DNA of 64,000 nucleotides from an uncultured Clostridia bacterium (GCA_927362715.1 CAKMIX010000010.1:1-64000); one strand, 5' to 3'; counted from the stretch's first letter, positions 8,326-17,455 are shown. A program made the numbers and translations. Notes: generated from the letters alone by a model not told the origin.

Positions 8326-8353
8326 TTGACAAAGGGTTTTATTCTGCTATAAT
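8326..8353 (+). promoter_or_regulatory. promoter of the PerR-like/rubrerythrin operon
   Basis: TTGACA at 8326-8331 and a perfect TATAAT at 8348-8353 with a 16-base spacer, immediately before a palindromic operator. Confidence 0.8.
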
Positions 8354-8379
8354 AACAGTAACGATTATCGTTATTGTTA
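8353..8379 (+). promoter_or_regulatory. Fur/PerR-family operator
   Basis: A 27-bp palindrome centred on 8366 (13-1-13, one mismatch). Its core is a perfect TAACGAT-T-ATCGTTA. It overlaps the end of the -10 box and the start site, matching the 7-1-7 geometry of Fur/PerR/Zur boxes, so autoregulation is likely. Confidence 0.7.
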
Positions 8380-8419
8380 ATGATCGTTCTGAGAAGCACA
8401 GTGAAAGGAGGTTTTTCCC

Positions 8420-8812
8420 GTGCAGCAAACCAGAAAAAGCCGCCAGCGCGATGCGATCCTCAATAATCTGCGCGCACGCTGCGACCACCCCACGGCGATG
8501 GAGCTGTATTTGTCTGTGCGCGAGGAGATCCCTTCTTTGAGCCTCGGCACGCTGTATCGGAATCTGAAAGGGCTTTGTGACAGCGGGCAGATCATCCGCC
8601 TTTCCGACGGCGGTGAGGAGCATTACGACGCCTGTACCGCGCCGCATTGGCATATCAAGTGCGACTGCTGCGGCAGGTTTTATGATCTCCCCGTGTCGCC
8701 CGAAGCGGTCTTAGCTGTGCCGATCCCAGAATACGACGGTGAAATCCGCGATTACAGTTTGATTTTTTTCGGCGTCTGCGCGCATTGCGCCCGTACCGCC
8801 GGTGAAAAATAA
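8420..8812 (+). CDS. Fur-family regulator (PerR-like)
   Basis: A 130-aa metal-dependent repressor. The N-terminal winged helix (about 1-75) contains SLGTLYRNLKGL, the DNA-recognition helix pattern of Fur/PerR. The C-terminal dimer domain carries two CxxC pairs (HIKCDCCG and VCAHCA) for the structural zinc. The ATG sits behind AAAGGAGG. It lies behind a palindromic operator and directly before a rubrerythrin gene. That arrangement is typical of PerR controlling peroxide defence in anaerobes; Fur or Zur specificity cannot be excluded from sequence. Confidence 0.85.
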   Translation: MQQTRKSRQRDAILNNLRARCDHPTAMELYLSVREEIPSLSLGTLYRNLKGLCDSGQIIRLSDGGEEHYDACTAPHWHIKCDCCGRFYDLPVSPEAVLAVPIPEYDGEIRDYSLIFFGVCAHCARTAGEK

Positions 8813-8842
8813 AGGAAATATTATAGTTTGGAGGAAACAACC

Positions 8843-9388
8843 ATGAAAAAATTCGTATGTCCCGTTTGCGGTTATGTCCATGAGGGCGACACCCCGCCCG
8901 AAAGATGCCCCCAGTGCGGCGTGCCCGGCTCGAAGTTCACTGAGGTGAAGGAAGACAGCAAGACCTGGGCTGCCGAGCATGTTGTCGGCGTGGCAAAGGG
9001 CGTTCCCGAGGATATCCTGGAGGGTCTTCGCGCCAACTTCAACGGTGAGTGCTCCGAGGTCGGCATGTACCTTGCCATGGCGCGCGTGGCGCACCGCGAG
9101 GGCTATCCCGAGATTGGGCTTTACTGGGAAAAGGCCGCGTATGAAGAGGCGGAGCATGCCGCGAAGTTTGCGGAACTCCTTGGCGAAGTCGTGACCGACT
9201 CCACCAAAAAGAACCTCGAAATGCGCGTCGAGGCCGAGAACGGCGCGACCATGGGCAAATTCGAGCTTGCCAAGCGTGCAAAGGAAGAGGGGCTTGACGC
9301 CATCCATGACACCGTGCACGAAATGGCGCGTGACGAAGCGCGTCACGGCAAAGCGTTTGAGGGCCTGCTCAACCGTTATTTCAAATAA
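8843..9388 (+). CDS. rbr: reverse rubrerythrin
   Basis: A 181-aa non-haem iron peroxidase. A rubredoxin-like domain comes first (CPVC at residues 5-8, CPQC about 25-28), followed by a ferritin-like four-helix bundle. The helices carry the diiron ligands, including EEAEH (about 95) and DEARH (about 165). The rubredoxin-first order defines reverse rubrerythrins of clostridia, which reduce hydrogen peroxide (and oxygen) to water with electrons from NADH systems. The ATG at 8843 follows GGAGGA. It is 30 bases after the PerR-like gene and is presumably derepressed by peroxide. Confidence 0.92.
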   Translation: MKKFVCPVCGYVHEGDTPPERCPQCGVPGSKFTEVKEDSKTWAAEHVVGVAKGVPEDILEGLRANFNGECSEVGMYLAMARVAHREGYPEIGLYWEKAAYEEAEHAAKFAELLGEVVTDSTKKNLEMRVEAENGATMGKFELAKRAKEEGLDAIHDTVHEMARDEARHGKAFEGLLNRYFK

Positions 9389-9409
9389 GCTAATCTGCTT
9401 GAAAACAGT

Positions 9410-9448
9410 AAGAGTATGCTATCTTTTTGATAGCATACTCTTTTTTAT
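9410..9448 (+). terminator. terminator after rubrerythrin
   Basis: A perfect 14-bp stem (AAGAGTATGCTATC / GATAGCATACTCTT) with a TTTTT loop and a T-rich tail. Confidence 0.9.
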
Positions 9449-9591
9449 TTTGGTGGAGCATTTATGGTAACTATGTGTTTGTGGCATTGATTGCAATATT
9501 TAATATTTCGGAATATATATACGATGTTATGTGGGTTCCATATGTTCAAAGATCGTTGCCATAGTATTGGCGATACGCCCCTGCGGCACAG

Positions 9592-9620
9592 TTGACGGAA
9601 GTGTATGCTGTCAGCATATA
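9592..9620 (+). promoter_or_regulatory. promoter and palindrome upstream of the cohesin scaffold
   Basis: TTGACG (9592-9597) and CATATA (9615-9620) are spaced by 17 bases. A perfect 15-bp palindrome TATGCTG-T-CAGCATA (9604-9618) overlaps the -10 region and could be a repressor site. The rest of 9449-9681 is AT-rich, with no gene or riboswitch I can recognise. Confidence 0.45.
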
Positions 9621-9681
9621 GAAAATGAACATAATATTAATATAATATATTGTTAATATTAATTGTATTCGAGGGCGGAAA

Positions 9682-11892
9682 ATGAAAAAAGTATTATGTA
9701 TCTTATTAACTATTGTAATGATTGGGGCCGCAAGCGTAGTGGATATTTCGGCACTTTCTGAGACGGCAGACGATATAGATGCGGCTACCGTTTATGCCGA
9801 TGACATTACAGTAGAAGCGGGAGAAACGGTGCGTGTACCGATAAAGATCGAAAATAATACCGGTATCATGGGCTGGAAATTAACGTTCGATTACGATGCA
9901 GATGTTTTAACACCGCTCTCTGTAGAAACCGGTGAAGTTATCAGCGGCGGTATCCAAGATAATATAGAGGGCGACATGGTGCCGGGCAGCATCAACGTAT
10001 ATTGGGCCGGTTGGGACAACGAAACGTATAACGGTATTATGATATATATCAATTTTGCCGTGGATGAAAATGCGGTCGGCAATACGACTATAGATATTTC
10101 ATATTCGCAAGAAGATACGTTTGATGTAAATTTCAACGACGTTTATCTGAATTGTAAGCCGGTCAGTCTGTCGATCACAAACAGCAACTACACACAGTAT
10201 GCAAAGGTTAACGCATATGCCGACGATGTCGTTGCAGGCGATGCCGTGCAACTGAGATTGCGCTTGTCTGAAATTAATAACGTAACAAATGCACAGGTTG
10301 CGGTGGCATACGATTACGAAAATTTTGAGTTTACAGAAGTTTTAGTAAATGGCGTCCGGGTCGAAAGCACTTATTCAGACGGCAGCGTAGCACTGAATAT
10401 TTCCGATATCACGGAAGAGGCAAACAATACGGATTGCATTACAATTATTTTTAAATGCAAGGCTCGCGCAAGGGCCGGCAGCTATAATTTTGATGTATCA
10501 TCGTCGAGTGAAGGCGTGATTTGCACGGGCTGCAGCATCACGGTTTCTCCGTCAGCAACTAGCGCGATCGCGGAAATCTATGCGGAGGATGTAAAAGCAA
10601 ATCAAAACGAAGAAATCACCATTCCCGTATATATTGAAAACAATCACGGCATCATGGGATATAAGCTGCAGTTGGAGTATGACGCTGACCGTATCGAACC
10701 TGTGTCCTGCACGGTAGGGGACATAACGGGCTATAGCTTTATGCACAATATCGGACTTAGACGGGACAGCTTTGAAGTTTTGTGGAATAATACGGAAAAT
10801 GTGGTGAAAGACGGCGTTTTGTTTTATGTGACGTTCCGTGTTTTGACCGAAGAAGCTATAGAAACTTCGATTGCGCTCAGCTACAGCCAGCGTGATACAT
10901 TTAACGAGAGTTATGCAGATGTTGTCTTTAATTGCACGGATATAAACCTTTCCCTGAATCCGCATGCGCCTGATTTAAGCACCTTCTCGATCAAAACCGT
11001 GTCGCTTACCCTTCAAAGCAGCATAAAAATGAATTTTAAGGTTTTGAAAAGCGCTTTGGAAGGCTATGAAGATCCGTATGTGGTATTCAGCTGCGAAGAT
11101 TTAGCAGATATGACAGTCACGGAATATACCGAGCAGGGTGATTATTACGTATTTTCGTTTCCCGGTATTTCTCCTCAGATGATGAACAATATTGTTACTG
11201 CGCAGCTGTATGCAACATATACGGAGAACGGGCAGCTGTATGCAAGCGGAACACGATCCATGAGCGTTAAGACATATTCGTATAAAATGCTTGAGATATA
11301 TGCAGCAACAGACACAGAACAGGCTGATAAGCTGAAAACCTTGCTTGTGGACTTACTGAATTATGGGGCACAGGCGCAAATTTATACAGATTATAAGACA
11401 AATGACCTTGTAAATGCCGATTTGACAGAAGAACAGAAAGCATGGGGAACCGCCGAAACGCCTGAACTTACAAACATTACGGACCAGAATTATATAACGA
11501 TCGAAAATCCGACGGCACAGTGGAACGCGGCAGGCCTTGTATTGAACGATTCGGTAAAGGTCAGAGCTAAATTTACGGTGGCGAACATTGAAAATGTAAC
11601 CGTGAATATCACCTGCGCCGGCAATACCTATACATACGGCAAGGACGATTTTACCCAAAACGACGATGGCAGTTATTACGTGTTCTGTGATGAGATCAGA
11701 GCGAATCAGATGAGCGAAGAAATTTTGCTGACCGTGTACGACAACGGCGTGCAATGCAGCAATACCATGCGCTTTAGCGTGGAATCTTACGCAAAAGCGG
11801 TTCAAAACAGCGACTACGCAGGGACTGCTCTTGATGACTTGACACAGGCTATGATGCGTTACGGCAAATCTGCCGAAGCATATGGTTCATAA
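9682..11892 (+). CDS. secreted three-cohesin scaffold protein
   Basis: A 736-aa exported protein with signal peptide about 1-25. Cohesin 1 spans about 35-165 and cohesin 3 about 295-430. Both have the cohesin pattern of an IxxN-GIMG strand and a SYSQ-DTF strand. A more divergent cohesin-like module lies between them (about 170-290). The C-terminal 300 residues are two related modules of unknown family (about 435-585 and 600-736), each with a YYVF strand and a YG-x-A-x-Y end. No sortase signal, membrane anchor or dockerin is seen, so it is probably released or non-covalently attached. Cohesins bind dockerins, and a dockerin protein is encoded just downstream. Confidence 0.8.
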   Translation: MKKVLCILLTIVMIGAASVVDISALSETADDIDAATVYADDITVEAGETVRVPIKIENNTGIMGWKLTFDYDADVLTPLSVETGEVISGGIQDNIEGDMVPGSINVYWAGWDNETYNGIMIYINFAVDENAVGNTTIDISYSQEDTFDVNFNDVYLNCKPVSLSITNSNYTQYAKVNAYADDVVAGDAVQLRLRLSEINNVTNAQVAVAYDYENFEFTEVLVNGVRVESTYSDGSVALNISDITEEANNTDCITIIFKCKARARAGSYNFDVSSSSEGVICTGCSITVSPSATSAIAEIYAEDVKANQNEEITIPVYIENNHGIMGYKLQLEYDADRIEPVSCTVGDITGYSFMHNIGLRRDSFEVLWNNTENVVKDGVLFYVTFRVLTEEAIETSIALSYSQRDTFNESYADVVFNCTDINLSLNPHAPDLSTFSIKTVSLTLQSSIKMNFKVLKSALEGYEDPYVVFSCEDLADMTVTEYTEQGDYYVFSFPGISPQMMNNIVTAQLYATYTENGQLYASGTRSMSVKTYSYKMLEIYAATDTEQADKLKTLLVDLLNYGAQAQIYTDYKTNDLVNADLTEEQKAWGTAETPELTNITDQNYITIENPTAQWNAAGLVLNDSVKVRAKFTVANIENVTVNITCAGNTYTYGKDDFTQNDDGSYYVFCDEIRANQMSEEILLTVYDNGVQCSNTMRFSVESYAKAVQNSDYAGTALDDLTQAMMRYGKSAEAYGS

Positions 11893-11919
11893 ATGCGGAG
11901 TTGAAAGGAAGTGCTATTC

Positions 11920-12063
11920 ATGGAAAAAGAAACGTATACAAAGCCGCAGGTAGACATTGTAGCTTTTGAAACGGACGATATTATAACATCTTCGAGCGGC
12001 AGCGGTAATGGCGGCGAGATCGAATTGCCGGATCTGGATCTGGACCTGTTCCTTTTGCCGTAA
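11920..12063 (+). CDS. 47-aa peptide of unknown function between cohesin and dockerin genes
   Basis: A short gene with an AAAGGAAG ribosome site 9-10 bases before its ATG. The product has three parts: a charged/aromatic start (MEKETYTKPQVDIVAFETDD), a Ser/Gly-rich middle (IITSSSGSGNGG), and an acidic-hydrophobic tail (EIELPDLDLDLFLLP). There is no signal peptide and no cysteine. The KP-V-x-I-V-x-F-x-x-x-D-I-I-T pattern resembles short hypothetical peptides I recall from gut Clostridia, often with a Gly/Ser stretch after the conserved half, reminiscent of leader-core precursor peptides. No modifying enzyme is nearby, so a peptide-product role is only inference. Confidence 0.65.
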   Translation: MEKETYTKPQVDIVAFETDDIITSSSGSGNGGEIELPDLDLDLFLLP

Positions 12064-12159
12064 CGATCCTCGGGGCAGTGCGTGACCTGTCCCTGTCAGC
12101 AGCTTCTTTTGTTTTTGCAAAAGTTCAGATAAACGACTCTGCATATTGGGAGGAAAAAG

Positions 12160-15100
12160 ATGAAAAAGAATTTCGGCAAAAAACTATTCTCACTGTTTTT
12201 TGCGGTGCTTATGGTCGTGTCTGTCATCCCTCTTGGGACAATAACAGCAAGTGCGGCGACTTTTACACCAAGACTTACAGCACCCGCCAAAAGTGGTTGG
12301 TATGCCGACTACAATCGTAATAACTGTGGGAAATATGCCCAATGTAGAATTAATGAAATTGTTGGAAAAGCCATAATAACGAGGACGGGCCCATCGACAA
12401 TAAAAAATGAATTGATTAACTATGGTTACTCTAGCGGGAAAGTCCCTCGAGTAGGGGCGGTAGCAATTAGTAGTGGTCATGTAGCGATTGTAGAAAAAAT
12501 TGAAAACGGTCATGTCTACATGAGTGAGGGACATTATTCCTATCCGTATAATGTTGGCTATGAAACAACCAATCTTGGAAGTTCCTATCAAAATACAGTT
12601 AGAATTGGACCAGGTAATACGCCACAATGGGGCTCAGCTGGATCTGGTTATGGCTATGGGACGTGGTTTACTTTACGTCGATATGATGATTATTCGAAAT
12701 TCACCTTTTATTACTTATTAGATGACAATGTAGTAATAAGAGATGAAGATGATGACTCACCCGCTAACGACACACACTATGACGCCTCGGTAACAAAACA
12801 AATCGGCACCTATATCAACACCTGTAACTCAGGAGTAAATATGAGAAGCTCTGCCGGTGTCCAAGCAGGTAACAAAATCGGTTTCACAGTCCCGAAAAAT
12901 GCAGAGGTATATGTTTACGAGACCAATGGTAACTGGGGCAAGATCACCTTTGCTAACCGTGTGGGCTGGGTCTGTCTCGATTACTTTACAAAGGTCAGCA
13001 TTCCGGTGCCCGCAACACCGTCCATCAGCGCTGTAAGCGCCGACAACATCGCCGTCGGCAAAACCGTCACGATCAATTGGAATGCCGTAAGCGGTGCAGA
13101 CAGCTATACCGTCGGCATCCGCAGTGACCATGTCAATCAGGATATCACGGTCGGCAACACCACGTCTTACAGCTTTAAGCTCGATTATGCGGAAACCTAT
13201 CAGTTCTATGTAAAGGCCTCAAATGTTTCGGGAACGAGCAACTGGTCGTCGCCCAGAAGCAGTACGGCGCACGACCCGGTCACAGTCACGTTTGTGGATT
13301 GGGACGATACGGTTTTACATACGCAAACGGTCGATTACGGCGCCAGCGCCACAGCACCGTCCGCGCCTGCAAGAAAGGGCTATACCTTCCAGGAGTGGGA
13401 CGATTCTTATTACAATGTAACGTCGGATAAAACAATTAAAGCGACTTATAAAATCGAAACCTACACCGTCAATTTCTTTGATAAGGACGGTACCCTCCTC
13501 AGCAGCCAAAAGGTCACGTACGGCAGCGACGCCACACCGCCGAGCGATACGCACGAGACCGGCACCTATAAGTTTATGGGCTGGAACAGCACGGCTTATA
13601 TGGATGTATATACCGACAGAGCGGATAAGAACATCAATATAGACGGCATCTACTCGTGGTACAATTACGATCTGCCCACGGTTTGCACGATCACCTCTGC
13701 CACACGCCAATTCGATGGGTATTATGTGACCTTTAATATCGAAAATAACGATTCCACCCCCACGACAGGCCGCGCCGTCGTTGCGCTGAAAACGGCCGAG
13801 GGCAAGCTTGTGGATATGACGGAATCCACGGCATTCAGCATCCCCGCCGCGGGGAAAAAGAACGGCGTCGAGGTCTTTATCCCCTGCAACAAGGTCGCTT
13901 CCTCCATCGAGGTGTTCATGGTCGCGGATTACGCCTCGGGTATTCCGATCTCCCCGAGCGTCACAAGCGAAATCGAAGAAGGGCTGATGTATGCGGAATC
14001 CACCGTTAAGCCCGACAACAGCGACGGTACGCTGGATATTCAGGAGATCACGCAGTACAGATACAGAGATAAAGAGTTTTCTACCGGCAACACCCAAACA
14101 AAAGACGGCTGGGAGTATACGGGCAACAGGACCGAGATCGTCGGGAACTGGACGGGCTGGGACTGGACCGTCGTAACCCCCTTTGAGAACGAAAGTCAGA
14201 GAAGAGAGACAGAGCAGCGAACCGCTGTGGTCTCACAGAATTATAAAACACAATACAATTATACGCGTTATTCCAACAGTAGCGGGTCGCGATTCGGTCC
14301 CTGCGCCGGTACGTGGAGCGGCAGCTGGTGCGGCAATTACCAGGAATGGGGCTGGCACGACTATGGCTTGCCTTATGTTAAAACGACATGGAGCAACCAA
14401 TATGGCGGCAATTATAATCTGTATAACAGCACGAACGACCCGTGGTATAACGAAATGACCCGCAGCGTGGTTGCATCCACCAATTACGGTACGCAGTATC
14501 GGTACAGGGACATCAACTACGTCTATCATTTCTATCGCTGGGGCGTATGGAGCGATTGGAGTGATACACAGGTCACTGCCAATGATAATCGGGATGTACA
14601 GACAAGAACTATATATCGATACAAGAGCAACAATATTCAGCCGGAGGATACTTCTGGTGAAGTCAGGGCTGTAAGCGGAACGGTGGACAGCGCGTTTGCC
14701 GGCAAGCAGATCACGCTTTACGTTTACGGTTATACAGGCGCTTCAGACTATACCAACCAGTATATCGGGCAATCCATTGTTGGTGAGGACGGCTCCTATT
14801 CGTTTGCTTTCAAGCTGCGCGAAGAGCCGACCGTCGAAACAGGCGATTACACCGTCGCCATCGGCATTGAAGGAACGACCAATACGACCGTGATTGACAC
14901 GATTGAAGCCCCGGTACCGACCTATGAGGTCAATTTCTACGACTGGGACGGCACGATCATCAGCAAGCAAACGGTCAAAGAAGGCGAGGATGCCGTTCTT
15001 CCCGCAAACCCCGAAAAAGAAGGCTATGATTTCCTCGGCTGGGATAAGAGCGTGTCGAACATCCGAGAAGATACGGATTTCTTCGCGGATTTCGCAAAGA

Positions 15101-17400
15101 AAGAGTATACGGTTATTTTTGTGGATTGGTACAATCAGCAAATCGCCGTTAAGACGTTCGCGTACGGGGATTCGCTCATTGCGCCTGAAGTTGAAACGAT
15201 CGAAGGCTATACCTTTACCGGCTGGGATTGCGAAGACACCATTGTAACCCAGAATATGATCGTTTCCGCGCAATATGAAGCCAATGCATACACCATTACC
15301 TTCTATGACTGGAACAACGAGGTCATTGACACCCAGGAAGTGAGTTACGGCGGGACGGCTGTTGTCCCGGACGACCCGGAAGAAGAAGGCGTTGTTTTTG
15401 CTGACTGGTTCAATCCCGAGGATTATCAGTATGTAGAGCATGATGCTGCCATCTATCCGTCCTACTATTTTGAGGAAACAACGGATGTTGTCACTGCGAA
15501 TTATTACACCGGTGAGTATGATTCTGCCCTGCAGCTGGAGCTGACCACTTCAGATGAAAATGCCGTTATCTTCTACTATTTCAATGGGGATCAGGATACC
15601 GAGCAGATCTATACCGCGCCGATCACGATCGACAAGTCCTGTTCGGTCACCTACTATGCCACAAGCCTTGGCAAAAACGACAGTGAAATCAGCACAAACT
15701 ATTATTGCATCAACACGGGTGACGCGCCGAGCGATTGGATGCTGTATGATGAATTGCCGGAGGATGTCCGCCAAAACTTAAGCGATTATACGCTGGAATC
15801 CGAAACAGGATACAAGTATAAGGATGTGCAGCAAACCTCGTCGCCTGAAGAGGCGCAAAGCCTTGCGGCGGACGGTTGGACGCTCGGGGAAGTCTCCTAT
15901 ACGCCGTATACCGATTGGCAGGATGAGGAAATCGCAGTTGACAGCAGCCTGATGGGCTTTGAGGTCGATACACAGCAAACGGCCGACCCGTCCGTTACCT
16001 GGTACCAATATTCGCATTATAAGTATACCGATTCGGACGGCGTAGTACAATATTCGCCTACCGCTGTGGAGGACTATGCGTGTGAGGAAGAGGCGATAAC
16101 ACTGGAAAACAGGCTCACAATCGCAGGCTTTACCGACGACAGCATCAGCTACTACAATTACAACGGGCAGGTGTGGTACAATCAAACACGCGTCAGCGGA
16201 CTGAAAACACAATACCGTTCGCGCTATCAGGTGGCGGAGTACTATAGGTGGACCGACTGGGGCATCGAAGCGCCGTCTTCCGATGACGACCGCGAGTATC
16301 AAACGGATGATGTGTATAGATACGCCAACAAGAATTATCATCTGGTTTATATCAATATCTACGGCGAGGTCTTGCTGGTAGAAGAAGGCAAAGCGATTGA
16401 TACAACACAGCTGGATAATATCGAAGGCTATGATTTTGTCGGCTTGTATTATGACGAAGCACTCGCCGAGCCGTTCGACCTCTCTACCGAAATAACGGAA
16501 AGCATCACATTGTTTACAAAGTACGCGCCAAAAAAATACACCGTCACGTTCTTAATGCAGGACGGAACGGAGCTCGATGTTCAAACCGTGGAATATCTCA
16601 GCAGTGCGACCGCACCTGAAACGGATGTCGTGCCCGGATACATATTCGGCGGTTGGGATAAGGACTTCAGCTGCATTACAGAGGATACCGTAGTTACCGG
16701 TACCTATTATAAAGAATCCGAGTATGCGCGCATAGCGCTTGACCGCACTTCCGTTGAACTTTACCAGGGCAGCTTCACCGTGCTGATTCCCACGATTACG
16801 CCAAGCGAGCTCAGCAATGAGGCCGTCGAATGGTCCTCCAGCGATCCTGAGATCGTGTCCGTCGATGAGTTTGGAACCATTACTGCCTTGACGCCGGGCA
16901 CAGCAACGATCACGGTTACGGTTACCAAAACCGGAGAAGCGGCAAGCTGTACGGTTACCGTTACGCCGGATAAGAGCAACTTTATCCTGCTTAAATCTGA
17001 TTCGTCCTTGAACTATGATGACTTGGGTTATTTAAGAAGGGTCGGATTCAATACAACGGCCGGCGAATTGTCAGAGGAGTTTGCAAACACAAATCTCAGG
17101 TTCTTTGGTATTAACGGCAAGGAACTTGGAGCAACAGACGTTGTCGGTACCGGAACAACGGTTAGATTGTATAACGGTGACAGCATTGCTGATGAAAAAA
17201 CGCTGGTGGTCACCGGCGATATGACCGGGGATGGTATTATCAACAACCGCGACGTGGCAATGATGAACAGATTCCTATTAGGTACGACGACCGCGCAGGA
17301 ATTCCAGCAGCTTGCCATCGATGTCAATGGAGATGGTTATATTGACAATCGTGATGCCGCTATGGTTGCCAGGTATCTCGTAGGTAAGGACACATTCTAA
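12160..17400 (+). CDS. giant secreted CHAP / SH3 / InlB-repeat protein with C-terminal dockerin
   Basis: A 1746-aa exported protein with signal about 1-32. A CHAP-type amidase/peptidase domain (about 45-195) has catalytic Cys in NNCGKYAQC and His in SGHVAIVEK. It is followed by SH3b (about 215-283), Fn3 (about 284-370), several InlB/Flg_new-type repeats (about 373-505, 920-1107, 1390-1517), two Trp/Tyr-rich regions (about 627-827, 1220-1390), a chitobiase-C-like sandwich (about 1110-1185) and a BIG2 domain (about 1523-1600). It ends in a type I dockerin (about 1685-1745) with two calcium loops (DMTGDGIINNRD, DVNGDGYIDNRD). CHAP plus SH3b suggests peptidoglycan cleavage; the dockerin suggests display on a neighbouring cohesin. 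GGGAGG precedes the ATG. Confidence 0.85.
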   Translation: MKKNFGKKLFSLFFAVLMVVSVIPLGTITASAATFTPRLTAPAKSGWYADYNRNNCGKYAQCRINEIVGKAIITRTGPSTIKNELINYGYSSGKVPRVGAVAISSGHVAIVEKIENGHVYMSEGHYSYPYNVGYETTNLGSSYQNTVRIGPGNTPQWGSAGSGYGYGTWFTLRRYDDYSKFTFYYLLDDNVVIRDEDDDSPANDTHYDASVTKQIGTYINTCNSGVNMRSSAGVQAGNKIGFTVPKNAEVYVYETNGNWGKITFANRVGWVCLDYFTKVSIPVPATPSISAVSADNIAVGKTVTINWNAVSGADSYTVGIRSDHVNQDITVGNTTSYSFKLDYAETYQFYVKASNVSGTSNWSSPRSSTAHDPVTVTFVDWDDTVLHTQTVDYGASATAPSAPARKGYTFQEWDDSYYNVTSDKTIKATYKIETYTVNFFDKDGTLLSSQKVTYGSDATPPSDTHETGTYKFMGWNSTAYMDVYTDRADKNINIDGIYSWYNYDLPTVCTITSATRQFDGYYVTFNIENNDSTPTTGRAVVALKTAEGKLVDMTESTAFSIPAAGKKNGVEVFIPCNKVASSIEVFMVADYASGIPISPSVTSEIEEGLMYAESTVKPDNSDGTLDIQEITQYRYRDKEFSTGNTQTKDGWEYTGNRTEIVGNWTGWDWTVVTPFENESQRRETEQRTAVVSQNYKTQYNYTRYSNSSGSRFGPCAGTWSGSWCGNYQEWGWHDYGLPYVKTTWSNQYGGNYNLYNSTNDPWYNEMTRSVVASTNYGTQYRYRDINYVYHFYRWGVWSDWSDTQVTANDNRDVQTRTIYRYKSNNIQPEDTSGEVRAVSGTVDSAFAGKQITLYVYGYTGASDYTNQYIGQSIVGEDGSYSFAFKLREEPTVETGDYTVAIGIEGTTNTTVIDTIEAPVPTYEVNFYDWDGTIISKQTVKEGEDAVLPANPEKEGYDFLGWDKSVSNIREDTDFFADFAKKEYTVIFVDWYNQQIAVKTFAYGDSLIAPEVETIEGYTFTGWDCEDTIVTQNMIVSAQYEANAYTITFYDWNNEVIDTQEVSYGGTAVVPDDPEEEGVVFADWFNPEDYQYVEHDAAIYPSYYFEETTDVVTANYYTGEYDSALQLELTTSDENAVIFYYFNGDQDTEQIYTAPITIDKSCSVTYYATSLGKNDSEISTNYYCINTGDAPSDWMLYDELPEDVRQNLSDYTLESETGYKYKDVQQTSSPEEAQSLAADGWTLGEVSYTPYTDWQDEEIAVDSSLMGFEVDTQQTADPSVTWYQYSHYKYTDSDGVVQYSPTAVEDYACEEEAITLENRLTIAGFTDDSISYYNYNGQVWYNQTRVSGLKTQYRSRYQVAEYYRWTDWGIEAPSSDDDREYQTDDVYRYANKNYHLVYINIYGEVLLVEEGKAIDTTQLDNIEGYDFVGLYYDEALAEPFDLSTEITESITLFTKYAPKKYTVTFLMQDGTELDVQTVEYLSSATAPETDVVPGYIFGGWDKDFSCITEDTVVTGTYYKESEYARIALDRTSVELYQGSFTVLIPTITPSELSNEAVEWSSSDPEIVSVDEFGTITALTPGTATITVTVTKTGEAASCTVTVTPDKSNFILLKSDSSLNYDDLGYLRRVGFNTTAGELSEEFANTNLRFFGINGKELGATDVVGTGTTVRLYNGDSIADEKTLVVTGDMTGDGIINNRDVAMMNRFLLGTTTAQEFQQLAIDVNGDGYIDNRDAAMVARYLVGKDTF

Positions 17401-17410
17401 GTTTTTATTT

Positions 17411-17442
17411 GAATAAGCCACACTTTCGGGTGTGGCTTATTC
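17411..17442 (+). other. strong intergenic hairpin between dockerin and anchor genes
   Basis: A perfect 13-bp stem (GAATAAGCCACAC / GTGTGGCTTATTC) lies between the dockerin stop and the next ribosome site (GAGGT). There is no T-run after it. It is more likely an mRNA-stability or processing element, or a partial terminator, than a full one. Confidence 0.6.
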
Positions 17443-17455
17443 CGTAGAGGTAAAT

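Noticed and set aside
9449-9681. Possible riboswitch (for example c-di-GMP class) upstream of the cohesin scaffold
   Set aside because: I could not match any conserved riboswitch core; only a promoter and a palindrome are supported.
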